Below, piece after piece: positions 55,770 to 64,000 of a DNA stretch of 64,000 nt. Each line of letters opens with the position of its first letter. The first letter of the stretch is position 1. Origin of the DNA: Janthinobacterium fluminis (GTDB taxonomy: Bacteria > Pseudomonadota > Gammaproteobacteria > Burkholderiales > Burkholderiaceae_D). The stretch lies in NCBI RefSeq assembly GCF_028595325.1, contig NZ_JAQQXR010000003.1:1-64000 (forward strand), read 5' to 3'. The position numbers and the translations under genes were made by a program. The notes beneath the pieces are model-generated. The model worked only from the letters and a program-made list of their open reading frames with translations, did not search any database and was not told the origin of the DNA.

Positions 55770-56585
55770 GTGGCAAGAATTATTGTTGTGACGTCCGGCA
55801 AGGGCGGTGTCGGCAAGACGACCTCAAGCGCCAGTTTCTCGACCGGCCTGGCCATGCGCGGGCATAAGACCGCCGTACTCGACTTCGACGTCGGCCTGCG
55901 CAATCTCGACCTGATCATGGGTTGCGAGCGGCGCGTCGTCTACGATTTGATCAATGTGATCAACGGCGAGGCGACGCTGAACCAGGCCCTGATCAAGGAC
56001 AAGCACTGCGACAACCTGTTCATCCTGCCGGCGTCGCAGACGCGCGACAAGGACGCGCTGTCCGAGGACGGCGTGGAGCGCGTGCTCAACGACCTGATCA
56101 ACATGGGCTTCGAGTTCATCATCTGCGACTCGCCGGCCGGCATCGAGCACGGCGCGCTGATGGCCCTGACCTTCGCCGACGAAGCGATCATCGTCACCAA
56201 CCCGGAAGTGTCGTCGGTGCGCGACTCCGACCGCATCCTCGGCATCATCCAGGCCAAATCGCGCCGCGCGCAAACGGGCGGCGAGCCGGTCAAGGAACAC
56301 TTGCTGATCACGCGCTACTCGCCGAAGCGGGTGGAATCGGACGAAATGCTGTCCTTCCAGGACGTGCAGGAAATCCTGCGCATTCCGCTGATCGGCATCA
56401 TCCCGGAATCGGAATCCGTGCTGGCCGCCTCCAACCAGGGCAACCCGGCGATCCATTTCAAGGGCACCGACGTGGCCGAAGCTTATGAAGACGTGGTGTC
56501 GCGCTTCCTCGGGCAAGAGCTCGAACTGCGCTTCACCAACTATGAAAAGCCCGGCCTGCTGCAGCGCATCTTTGGGGTAAAGTGA
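55770..56585 (+). CDS. minD: Septum site-determining ATPase MinD
   Basis: A 271-aa deviant Walker ATPase. The motif GKGGVGKTT is near residues 10-18, and a C-terminal amphipathic helix (YEKPGLLQRIFGVK) anchors it to the membrane. It recruits MinC and oscillates with MinE. GTG 55770 is the start, with AAAAAGGA upstream, 26 bases after minC. It ends one base before minE. Confidence 0.97.
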   Translation: MARIIVVTSGKGGVGKTTSSASFSTGLAMRGHKTAVLDFDVGLRNLDLIMGCERRVVYDLINVINGEATLNQALIKDKHCDNLFILPASQTRDKDALSEDGVERVLNDLINMGFEFIICDSPAGIEHGALMALTFADEAIIVTNPEVSSVRDSDRILGIIQAKSRRAQTGGEPVKEHLLITRYSPKRVESDEMLSFQDVQEILRIPLIGIIPESESVLAASNQGNPAIHFKGTDVAEAYEDVVSRFLGQELELRFTNYEKPGLLQRIFGVK

Positions 56586-56586
56586 T

Positions 56587-56838
56587 ATGGCCTTGCTTTC
56601 CTTCCTCTTCCCCTCGAAGCCCAAAACGGCCACGGCGGCCAAAGAACGCCTGCAAATCATCATCGCGCGCGAGCGCAGCGGCCGCGGCGGCCCGGACTTC
56701 CTGCCGGCCCTGCACAAGGAGCTGATCGAAGTCATTTCCAAGTACACCAAGGTGAACGCGGAAGACATCAAGATCTCGCTCGACCGCCAGGGCAATCTGG
56801 AGGTGCTCGACGTCAACGTGGTGCTGCCGGACGCGTAA
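56587..56838 (+). CDS. minE: Cell division topological specificity factor MinE
   Basis: An 83-aa protein with the N-terminal membrane and MinD-binding helix (MALLSFLFPSKPKTATAAKERLQIIIARERSG) and the C-terminal dimerisation domain (VISKYTKVNAEDIKISLDRQGNLEVLDVNVVLP). It stimulates MinD ATPase. It is directly coupled to minD and completes the operon. Confidence 0.96.
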   Translation: MALLSFLFPSKPKTATAAKERLQIIIARERSGRGGPDFLPALHKELIEVISKYTKVNAEDIKISLDRQGNLEVLDVNVVLPDA

Positions 56839-56863
56839 ACGCCGGGCAAGCCGGTGGGGCGGC

Positions 56864-57367
56864 CTAAGCGGGCCGCACCACCAGCAACTCCTGCGCCACC
56901 GCCGCGCACGCCTCCACATGCTGGTAGCCGATGTGGCGGAACACGGCGAAGCCGATCGCCGCCGACGCCAATTGGCCGGCCAGCGGCACCAGCCGCGCCG
57001 CCTGTTTCGCCAGCAGCTTGACGCCGCTGCGCTTAATCAAAAGCAGGATCAGCTCGCGGGTCACGACCTTGCCGACCAGCATGCCGCCGACGCCGATGGC
57101 CGCCTCGTAGGCGACCAGCTTGACCTTCGGGTGCAGGCGCTCGATCTGCTCGGGCGTCAGGCCGAAAGCCTGGTTGATGTCGTCGATCAGCAAGGCGAAC
57201 AGGCTCAGGTCGGACATCAGGTCGACGCCGGGAATCGGCACGGCCGACACGCCGGCCGACAGCATCGCGCGGCGCCGCACCAGGCGGCGGCAGCGTTCGC
57301 GCACCTGCTCGATGTCCTTCTGGCTGCCGGGAATCAGGGTCCAATCCGTGCTATCGCTCGTACTCAT
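56864..57367 (-). CDS. DUF697-like membrane-associated protein
   Basis: A 167-aa protein with hydrophobic stretches at about 32-60, 86-110 and 125-150. The segment SAVPIPGVDLMSDLSLFALLIDDINQAFGL matches the pattern of DUF697 domains found in YcjF and in GTPase-associated proteins, though the GTPase is absent. Function unknown. It is convergent with minE and divergent from the response regulator gene. Confidence 0.78.
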   Translation of the reverse strand: MSTSDSTDWTLIPGSQKDIEQVRERCRRLVRRRAMLSAGVSAVPIPGVDLMSDLSLFALLIDDINQAFGLTPEQIERLHPKVKLVAYEAAIGVGGMLVGKVVTRELILLLIKRSGVKLLAKQAARLVPLAGQLASAAIGFAVFRHIGYQHVEACAAVAQELLVVRPA

Positions 57368-57609
57368 ATCGCTCCTTTGCGTCTTACGCTAGCGTCCCGC
57401 GCTTGCGTCCCACGCGGCGCCCCGCGGCCGCCCGCCCTGACTGCGCATGCAGTGTAGCGCGGCGGCACTTGCAGCGGCGCACGCAATCTGCGCTCCAGGC
57501 CGATAATATCCGGAGAGCATGTAAATCTCTGTTATATTTGAAGGTGACCATTCATTAACATTCCGATAAGCGGCAACCGCACCGCCGATCGGCCAGACCC
57601 AGCGAAACC

Positions 57610-58305
57610 ATGAGAATCGTCGTACTAGACAACGACAGCGGCCAGGCCGAACAGATCTGCCAGGCGCTGACGGCGGCCGGCCACGCCTGCCACAGCTTCG
57701 CCAGCGCCAAGGAATTGCTGGGGCAACTGCGCCGCGACAGCTACGACATGCTGATCCTCGACTGGCAGGTGGCCGACATGGACGGCGCCGACGTGCTGCG
57801 CCGGGCCCGCGAAAAACTGCCGCCGAAGGCGCCGGTGATGTTCCTCACCCACGGCGCCGGCGAGGACGACATCGTCGCCGGCCTGGCCGCCGGCGCCGAC
57901 GACTACATGCTGAAACCGATGCGCCGCGGCGAACTGCTGGTGCGCGCGCAGGCGCTGCTGCGGCGCGCCTACCCGGGGCAAAACGGCGCCGAGCAACTGC
58001 AGTTCGGCCCCTACGTCTTCGAAACGCGGCCCGGGCGCCTGCTGATGGACGGCACGGCGCTGGACGTGACGCACAAGGAATTCGCCCTCGCCCTGCTGCT
58101 TTTCCGCAACATCGGCCGGCCGCTGTCGCGCGCCTACATCCACGAAGCCGTGTGGCTGCGCGACACGGCGATGCCGTCGCGGACCATGGACACGCACATC
58201 TCGCGCGTGCGCAACAAGCTGCGGCTCAAGCCGGAGAACGGCTACCGCCTGGTGCCGGTGTACAGCTACGGCTACCGCCTGGAAAAGCTGGCGCTGCCGG
58301 CCTGA
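57610..58305 (+). CDS. OmpR family response regulator (orphan)
   Basis: A 231-aa two-domain regulator. The receiver (1-118) has the phospho-acceptor D51 in LILDWQ, T80 in MFLTHG and K102 in DYMLKP; the acidic pocket is DNDS. The C-terminal winged helix has DVTHKEFALALLLFRNIGRPLSRAYIHEAVW and DTHISRVRNKL. No histidine kinase gene is adjacent, so its partner is unlinked. Its targets are unknown. Confidence 0.92.
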   Translation: MRIVVLDNDSGQAEQICQALTAAGHACHSFASAKELLGQLRRDSYDMLILDWQVADMDGADVLRRAREKLPPKAPVMFLTHGAGEDDIVAGLAAGADDYMLKPMRRGELLVRAQALLRRAYPGQNGAEQLQFGPYVFETRPGRLLMDGTALDVTHKEFALALLLFRNIGRPLSRAYIHEAVWLRDTAMPSRTMDTHISRVRNKLRLKPENGYRLVPVYSYGYRLEKLALPA

Positions 58306-58474
58306 GCCCGGCCGGCGCCGCCGCCCCGCACGGCGGCATTGATACAATTACAATAATTTTCGGCGAAATTTGTTGCCGCCGGACAGGAAAAAGTCCCGGC
58401 CCCCATCTGCCGGCGACGCGGCGCGCTAGGCGACGCGCTATAATGTTGGTACACAGATTCCCATCCAGCCCGAA

Positions 58475-59749
58475 ATGCAACTGCTCGCCGTCGGCCTCAA
58501 CCACACCACCGCCCCAGTGTCGCTACGCGAACAACTGGCGTTTGCGCCTGAGCAACTCGGTCAGGCCGTGGGTGCGGCGCGCGCCTGGTTCGAGCGCATC
58601 GACACCCGCAGCGACGGCGAGGCGGCCATCCTGTCGACCTGCAACCGCACCGAGCTGTACGCGGCCAGCCACGTGCCGCACACGCTGGACGCGGGCGCCC
58701 ACTTCCTGGCCGATTACCACAAGCTGAACTACGCCGAACTGCGCCCGCACCTGTACATGCTGCCGCAGCACGACGCCGTGCGCCACACCTTCCGCGTCGC
58801 CTCCGGGCTCGATTCGATGGTGCTGGGCGAAACCCAGATCCTCGGCCAGATCAAGGACGCGATCCGCACGGCCGAGGCGGCCGGCGGACTGGGCACCTAT
58901 CTGCACCAATTATTCCAGCGCAGCTTCTCGGTGGCCAAGGAAGTGCGCAGCACCACCGAAATCGGCGCCCACAGCGTGTCGATGGCGGCCGCCGCCGTGC
59001 GCCTGTCGCAGCGCATCTTCGACAAAATCGCCGAGCAGAACGTGCTGTTCATCGGCGCCGGCGAAATGATCGAGCTGTGCGCGACCCACTTCGCGGCGCA
59101 AAACCCGAACAGCATCACCATCGCCAACCGCACCATGGAGCGGGGCGAGCTGCTGGCGCACCGCTTCAACGGCAAGGCGATCCGCCTGGCCGACCTGCCC
59201 GACAGGCTGGCCCAGTTCGACATCGTCATCTCCTGCACGGCGTCGTCGCTGCCGCTGATCGGCCTCGGCCTGGTCGAGCGGGCCATCAAGGCGCGCCGCC
59301 ACAAGCCCATGTTCATGGTCGACCTGGCCGTGCCGCGCGACATCGAAACGGAAGTCGGCCGCCTCAACGACGTCTTCCTGTACACCGTCGACGACCTCGG
59401 CAAAGTGGTGCAGACGGGCATGGAAAGCCGCCAGGCCGCCGTCGCCCAGGCCGAATCCATCATCGAAACCCGGGTCCAGTCCTACATGAGCTGGGTGGAC
59501 GACCGCGCCATGGTGCCGGTGATCCAGGACATGCATGAAAGCAGCGAAGCGATGCGCCTGCTGGAAGTGGAGCGCGCGCGCAAGATGCTGGCCAAGGGCG
59601 CCGACATCGACGCCGTGCTGGAGGCGCTGTCGAAAGGCTTGACGGCGAAATTCCTGCACGGCCCGCAACAGGCGCTGCACCGCGCCCAGGGCGACGAGCG
59701 CACCCAGCTGGCGACCCTGCTGCCGCAACTGTTCCGCGGCCGCCGTTAG
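58475..59749 (+). CDS. hemA: Glutamyl-tRNA reductase
   Basis: A 424-aa enzyme reducing glutamyl-tRNA to glutamate-1-semialdehyde, the first committed step of tetrapyrrole synthesis. The active-site Cys is C56 in [31 protein letters not shown] follows, and the NADPH-binding domain has [15 protein letters not shown]. The C-terminal helices form the dimerisation domain. It precedes prfA as in many beta- and gammaproteobacteria. A TATAAT (58439-58444) lies upstream. Confidence 0.96.
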   Translation: MQLLAVGLNHTTAPVSLREQLAFAPEQLGQAVGAARAWFERIDTRSDGEAAILSTCNRTELYAASHVPHTLDAGAHFLADYHKLNYAELRPHLYMLPQHDAVRHTFRVASGLDSMVLGETQILGQIKDAIRTAEAAGGLGTYLHQLFQRSFSVAKEVRSTTEIGAHSVSMAAAAVRLSQRIFDKIAEQNVLFIGAGEMIELCATHFAAQNPNSITIANRTMERGELLAHRFNGKAIRLADLPDRLAQFDIVISCTASSLPLIGLGLVERAIKARRHKPMFMVDLAVPRDIETEVGRLNDVFLYTVDDLGKVVQTGMESRQAAVAQAESIIETRVQSYMSWVDDRAMVPVIQDMHESSEAMRLLEVERARKMLAKGADIDAVLEALSKGLTAKFLHGPQQALHRAQGDERTQLATLLPQLFRGRR

Positions 59750-59839
59750 CGTCCCCCCGTCCGGCCGTCCTGGCCGGAGGCGCCGCACCGGCTAGACGCG
59801 GCCCGCTCCGGCCGTCCCCCCACCTACTTACGAACGCCT

Positions 59840-60916
59840 ATGAAACCATCAATGCTGGCCAAGCTGGAGCAACTGGCCAACCGCCTGGTCGAACTCGACG
59901 AACTGCTGATGCACCCGGACGCGACGTCCAATATGGACAACTACCGCAAGATGACGCGCGAGCACGCCGAACTGGGGCCGCTGGTGGCGCTGTACCGCGC
60001 CTACCTGGACGCCGGCAAGGACATCGCCACGGCGCAGGACATGCTGGCCGACCCGGACATGAAGGACTTCGCCCAGGAGGAAATCGAGGCGGCCAAGACC
60101 GACATGGCGCGGCTGGAGCGCGAACTGCAGACGATGCTGCTGCCGAAGGACGCCAACGACGAGCGCAACATCTTCCTGGAAATCCGCGCCGGCACGGGCG
60201 GCGACGAATCGGCGCTGTTCGCCGGCGACCTGCTGCGCATGTACACCCGCTTCGCCGAGCGCAACCGCTGGCAGGTGGAAATCGTCTCCGCGTCGGAATC
60301 GGACCTGGGCGGCTACCGCGAAGTCATCGTCCGCCTGGTCGGCCACGGCGCCTACTCGAAACTCAAATTCGAATCGGGCGGCCACCGCGTCCAGCGCGTG
60401 CCGGCCACGGAAACCCAGGGGCGCATCCACACCTCGGCCTGCACCGTGGCCGTGATGCCGGAGGCGGACGAAGTCGAAGACGTCAACATCAACCCGGCCG
60501 ACCTGCGCATCGACACCTTCCGCGCCTCGGGCGCGGGCGGGCAGCACATCAACAAAACCGACTCCGCGGTGCGCCTGACCCACCTGCCGACGGGCATCGT
60601 CGTGGAATGCCAGGACGACCGCAGCCAGCACAAAAACAAGGCCTCGGCGCTGAAAGTGCTGGCCGCGCGCATCAAAGACGTGCAACTGCGCGCCCAGCAA
60701 TCGGCCGAAGCGGCGACGCGCAAAAGCCTGATCGGCTCGGGCGACCGCAGCGAGCGCATCCGCACCTACAACTTCCCGCAGGGGCGCATGACCGACCACC
60801 GCATCAACCTGACGCTCTACAAACTCGACTTCATCATGGACGGCGAACTGAGCGACCTGACCAATGCGCTGGCGGCCGAACACCAGGCCGAACTGCTGGC
60901 CGCGCTGGGCGACTAA
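59840..60916 (+). CDS. prfA: Peptide chain release factor 1
   Basis: A 358-aa class I release factor. The anticodon-like PAT motif of RF1 lies in [15 protein letters not shown] and the GGQ peptidyl-hydrolysis motif in [18 protein letters not shown]. It ends translation at UAA and UAG. It follows hemA by 90 bases. PrmC, encoded two genes downstream, methylates the Gln of its GGQ motif. A palindromic repeat starts six bases after its stop. Confidence 0.97.
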   Translation: MKPSMLAKLEQLANRLVELDELLMHPDATSNMDNYRKMTREHAELGPLVALYRAYLDAGKDIATAQDMLADPDMKDFAQEEIEAAKTDMARLERELQTMLLPKDANDERNIFLEIRAGTGGDESALFAGDLLRMYTRFAERNRWQVEIVSASESDLGGYREVIVRLVGHGAYSKLKFESGGHRVQRVPATETQGRIHTSACTVAVMPEADEVEDVNINPADLRIDTFRASGAGGQHINKTDSAVRLTHLPTGIVVECQDDRSQHKNKASALKVLAARIKDVQLRAQQSAEAATRKSLIGSGDRSERIRTYNFPQGRMTDHRINLTLYKLDFIMDGELSDLTNALAAEHQAELLAALGD

Positions 60917-60921
60917 ACCCT

Positions 60922-60981
60922 GGGGTCAGGTCTAGACATGGCGGTTTTTCCCTGAAAACCGCCATGTCTAGACCTGACCCC
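60922..60981. repeat. Dispersed palindromic repeat after prfA
   Basis: A 60-base hairpin with 27-base perfect arms beginning GGGGTCAGGTCTAGACATGG and a 6-base loop. It is the same sequence as at 36379-36440 and may also act as transcript end of prfA. Confidence 0.85.
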
Positions 60982-61091
60982 AAGTGGGTTTGCAAGTTTT
61001 AAGGGCGCTCTAAGGGGCTCCGCAGGGCCTTTGTGCGAGAATGGGGCGCTCCCGGCGCCCGCCTTCCTTGTTAACCTTTTCCGGATTTTTC

Positions 61092-61559
61092 ATGATGAGT
61101 TCGCGCAATCTGTTGTTGTCTGTCGCCGCCGCCTGTTTCGCTGTGTTGGGCGCGGCCATGTATTTGCAGCATGGCCTGGATTTGCTGCCCTGCCCCCTTT
61201 GCGTGATCCAGCGCTATCTGTTCCTCGCCGTCGCCGTCGCCTGCCTGGCCGGCGCCGCCGCCGGCAAGCCCAAGCTCGGCGCCGGCCTCGGCCTGCTGGC
61301 CGCGCTCGGCGGCCTCGGCGTCGCCGGCAAGCATTTGTATGTGCTGGCCCATCCGGGTCTGTCCTGCGGCATCGATCCGATGGAGACGATGCTGAACAAG
61401 ATCGTCACGGCCGAGTATCTGCCGTTTATGTTCCGCGCCGACGGTTTGTGCGAGGACGCCACCATGCCCTTCTTCGGTTTGTCGATTCCGCAGTGGTCCT
61501 TGGTCTGCTTCGGCCTGTTCGCGCTGGCGACGCTGTGGCTGCTCGCGCGCCGCAAATGA
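61092..61559 (+). CDS. dsbB: Disulfide bond formation protein DsbB
   Basis: A 155-aa inner-membrane quinone reductase with four helices. The first Cys pair is in LLPCPLCVIQRY (about 34-37) and the second in the periplasmic loop (SCGIDPME and GLCED). It reoxidises DsbA and passes electrons to ubiquinone. ATG 61092 is taken; ATG 61095 is equally possible. Its stop overlaps the prmC start as ATGA. Confidence 0.92.
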   Translation: MMSSRNLLLSVAAACFAVLGAAMYLQHGLDLLPCPLCVIQRYLFLAVAVACLAGAAAGKPKLGAGLGLLAALGGLGVAGKHLYVLAHPGLSCGIDPMETMLNKIVTAEYLPFMFRADGLCEDATMPFFGLSIPQWSLVCFGLFALATLWLLARRK

Positions 61560-62392
61560 CGCCGCCGTCCCCCGTCATCGCCGCCGGCAGCACGCTCGCC
61601 TCGCTGCAGCTGCGGCCGCCGCTCGACGCGGTCGATAACCGCATCCTGATTTGCCACGCGCTCGGCCTGAGCCGCGTCGCCCTGATTACCCAGTCCGAGC
61701 GCGCGCTGACGGGCGACGAGGCGCAGCGCCTGTCGGCGCTGCTGGCGCGCCGCCTGGCCGGCGAGCCCATCGCGTACATCGTCGGCCAGCGCGAGTTCTT
61801 CGGCCTGCCCTTCGAGGTCAGCGGGGCCGTGCTGATCCCCCGCCCGGACACGGAGTTGCTGGTGGAGCTGGCGCTGGAGCGCCTGGCGCCGCGCGCCCGC
61901 CTGCTCGACATGGGCACCGGCAGCGGCGCCATCGCCGTCGCGCTGGCGCACGGCCGGCCCGACGCCGCCGTCACGGCGCTCGACGTCAGCGAGGCGGCGC
62001 TGGCGGTGGCGCGCCGCAACGCCGCCGCCAACGGCGCCAGCGTGTCCTTCCTGCGCAGCGACTGGTTCGCCGCGCTGGACGACGCCGTTTTCGACGTCAT
62101 CGTCTCGAATCCGCCGTATATCGCCAGCGGCGACCGCCACCTGTCCGAGGGCGACCTGCGCTTCGAGCCGGCCGGCGCGCTGACCGACCACGCCGACGGC
62201 CTGTCGGCGCTGCGCCGCATCGTCGCCGGCGCGCCGCGCCACTTGGCGGCGCAGGGCTGGCTGTTGCTGGAGCACGGCTACGACCAGGCCGAGGCCGTGC
62301 GCGCCCTGCTCGCCGCCGCCGGCTATGCCGAGGTGCAGAGCTGGCGCGACCTGGCCGGCATCGAGCGGGCCAGCGGCGGCCGCCGCCCCTGA
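61556..62392 (+). CDS. prmC: Peptide chain release factor N5-glutamine methyltransferase
   Basis: A 278-aa SAM-dependent methyltransferase. The SAM motif is [15 protein letters not shown] and the substrate-amide motif is SNPPYIAS. It methylates the GGQ glutamine of release factors RF1 and RF2. ATG overlaps the dsbB stop by four bases (ATGA), so both are co-translated. Its link to prfA, two genes upstream, is a classical association. Confidence 0.94.
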   Translation: MTPPSPVIAAGSTLASLQLRPPLDAVDNRILICHALGLSRVALITQSERALTGDEAQRLSALLARRLAGEPIAYIVGQREFFGLPFEVSGAVLIPRPDTELLVELALERLAPRARLLDMGTGSGAIAVALAHGRPDAAVTALDVSEAALAVARRNAAANGASVSFLRSDWFAALDDAVFDVIVSNPPYIASGDRHLSEGDLRFEPAGALTDHADGLSALRRIVAGAPRHLAAQGWLLLEHGYDQAEAVRALLAAAGYAEVQSWRDLAGIERASGGRRP

Positions 62393-62562
62393 GCCGGCGC
62401 GCCGACTTTGTTAAAATACCAAGCGATCCCCTGACCGAGCGTGGCCATGGAGCAGGGCCGGCCCGGCGCGCGGCGCTTTTGGGCGGGCGACGACGCAGTT
62501 GCCGGTTTTCGGTTACTCTCAGCACGAATAAAATATTTGCTGCACAAGAAAGGAAGATCAAA

Positions 62563-64000
62563 TTGTCCAATCTATTGACACGCCGCCTGGCCTTGCTGGC
62601 CGACGATGCCCACCGCGGCCTGCTGGCCGGCGGCTTGCGCGGCATCGAAAGGGAAACCCTGCGCGTCGATTCCGCCGGCCACCTGGCCGCGACCGCGCAC
62701 CCGGCGGCGCTGGGTTCGGCCCTGACCCACCCGCAGATCACCACCGACTACGCCGAGGCCCTGCTCGAATTCATCACCCCGGCCGAGCACGACATCGGCC
62801 TCACGCTCGACAAGCTCGACGGCATCCACCGCTACGCCTATTCCCGCCTCGGCGACGAGCTGCTGTGGAGCCAGTCCATGCCCAGCCAGTTGCCCGGCGA
62901 GCAAGAGATCCAGATCGCCTGGTACGGCAAGTCCAACCTCGGCATGCTCAAGCACGTCTACCGGCGCGGCCTGGCGCTGCGCTACGGCAAGGCCATGCAG
63001 TGCATCGCCGGCATCCACTACAACTACTCGCTCGACGAGCGCCTGTGGCGCGTGCTGGCCGCCGACAGCGGCGCGAAGGCGGCGCCGCTGGCCTACCAGT
63101 CGGCCAGCTACCTGGCGACGATACGCAATTTCCGCCGCTACAGCTGGCTGCTGATGTACCTGTTCGGCGCCTCGCCGGCGCTGTCGAGCGGCTTCCTGCG
63201 CGGCGCGCCGCACCAGTTGCAGACGCTGTCGGACGACACGCTGTACCTGCCCCACGCGACCAGCCTGCGCATGAGCGACCTCGGTTACCAGAACGACGCC
63301 CAGTCCGGCCTGCGCCCCCACGAGAACAGCCTCGACGACTATGTGGCGGCGCTGACCAAGGCCGTCAACCAGGCTTACCCGCCGTATGCGGAGCTGGGCA
63401 CGAAACGCGACGGCGAGTGGATACAGCTGAGCAGCAACGTGCTGCAGATCGAGAACGAATACTATTCGACGATACGGCCGAAGCGCGTGATCCGCACCGG
63501 CGAGCGGCCGATCCAGGCGCTGTGCCTGCGCGGCGTGCAGTACATCGAAGTGCGCTGCCTGGACGTCGACCCCTTCGAGCCGGTCGGCATCAGCGTCGCG
63601 ACCGGGCGCTTCCTCGACGCCTTCCTGCTGTTCTGCGCCCTCGACGAGAGCGCCGCCATCTCCGAGCAGCAGAGCGCCATGTACACGGAAAACTTCGCCC
63701 GCACCGTCAAGGAAGGCCGCCGCCCCGGCCTGACGCTGCGCCGCGACGACGGCGACATCGGCCTGCGGGACTGGGGCCGCGAACTGCTCGAACGCATCGC
63801 CCCGGTGGCGGCCCTGCTCGACGCCCAGCGCGGCGACACGGTCCACGCCGACGCGCTGGCGGCGCAGGCGGCCAAGCTGGCCGACGCCGACGCGACGCCG
63901 TCGGCCAAGGTGCTGGCCGAGCTGCGCGGCAACGGCGGCTCCTTCGCCGACTTCGGCCTGCGCCAGAGCCTGCGCCACGCCGCCTACTTCCGCGCCCACC
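62563..64000 (+). CDS. gshA: Glutamate-cysteine ligase (cut by the right window edge)
   Basis: The frame begins at TTG 62563, preceded by AAAGGAAG at normal distance, and is open to the window end (479 codons). The family signatures [46 protein letters not shown]-like and [17 protein letters not shown] belong to E. coli-type GshA. It joins glutamate and cysteine, the rate-limiting step of glutathione synthesis. The missing C-terminal part should be about 40 residues. TTG is a weak start, which may limit expression. Confidence 0.94.
   Translation, partial: MSNLLTRRLALLADDAHRGLLAGGLRGIERETLRVDSAGHLAATAHPAALGSALTHPQITTDYAEALLEFITPAEHDIGLTLDKLDGIHRYAYSRLGDELLWSQSMPSQLPGEQEIQIAWYGKSNLGMLKHVYRRGLALRYGKAMQCIAGIHYNYSLDERLWRVLAADSGAKAAPLAYQSASYLATIRNFRRYSWLLMYLFGASPALSSGFLRGAPHQLQTLSDDTLYLPHATSLRMSDLGYQNDAQSGLRPHENSLDDYVAALTKAVNQAYPPYAELGTKRDGEWIQLSSNVLQIENEYYSTIRPKRVIRTGERPIQALCLRGVQYIEVRCLDVDPFEPVGISVATGRFLDAFLLFCALDESAAISEQQSAMYTENFARTVKEGRRPGLTLRRDDGDIGLRDWGRELLERIAPVAALLDAQRGDTVHADALAAQAAKLADADATPSAKVLAELRGNGGSFADFGLRQSLRHAAYFRAH

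Overview
The window is a GC-rich, densely coded stretch of a betaproteobacterial chromosome. Polyhydroxyalkanoate genes, an FxDxF-type PEP-CTERM protein, cytochrome c5, denitrification-type NO reductase and E. coli-type gshA next to prmC/dsbB/prfA/hemA suggest Oxalobacteraceae (Massilia, Duganella or Janthinobacterium relatives). The taxonomic call is an inference. No rRNA and no CRISPR were seen; there is one tRNA.

Layout. 1-4.0 kb: a leftward nor operon (39-aa membrane peptide, norC with an extra cytochrome c domain, norB, norQ, norD cut by the window edge). 4.1-6.8 kb: a translationally coupled leftward glycosylation operon (ArnT/PMT-like membrane transferase, GtrA flippase-like, DPM/ArnC-like GT2). 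7.4-10.1 kb: PEP-CTERM protein, LysR regulator and a divergent MDR oxidoreductase. 10.3-26.5 kb: one leftward locus with an STN/TonB-C periplasmic protein, an ECF sigma factor, a FecR-type anti-sigma factor, a 4258-aa filamentous-haemagglutinin-type exoprotein and a second ECF sigma factor. The plan resembles the VreA-VreI-VreR (PUMA3) signalling system of Pseudomonas aeruginosa and its PdtA exoprotein, but no TpsB transporter is present. A shared motif, TGCGG-N17-TCGTCA, lies upstream of fecR, the exoprotein gene and the second sigma gene and is a candidate ECF promoter.

26.9-28.4 kb: a 1499-bp non-autonomous mobile cassette with 97-bp inverted repeats (90/97 identical), built of tandem ~22-bp units and flanked by a 7-bp target duplication. 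It carries two unknown genes and no transposase. 28.6-43.7 kb: tRNA-Arg, cytochrome c5, two paralogous M13 metallopeptidases flanking a GGDEF/EAL protein, a TonB-dependent receptor with a candidate small RNA or attenuator in its leader, a CtpA-type protease, a KAS III enzyme and a CPA2 antiporter. 43.8-51.3 kb: dienoyl-CoA reductase, small unknowns, prolyl aminopeptidase and phaB-phaA-phasin. 51.4-54.8 kb: divergent metR/metE with a MetR box. 55-64 kb: minCDE, an orphan response regulator, hemA, prfA, dsbB, prmC and gshA (cut by the right edge).

Dispersed palindromes of the GGGGTCAGGTCTAGACATGG type occur after prfA and beside the TonB receptor, and a shorter relative occurs near 29.65 kb.
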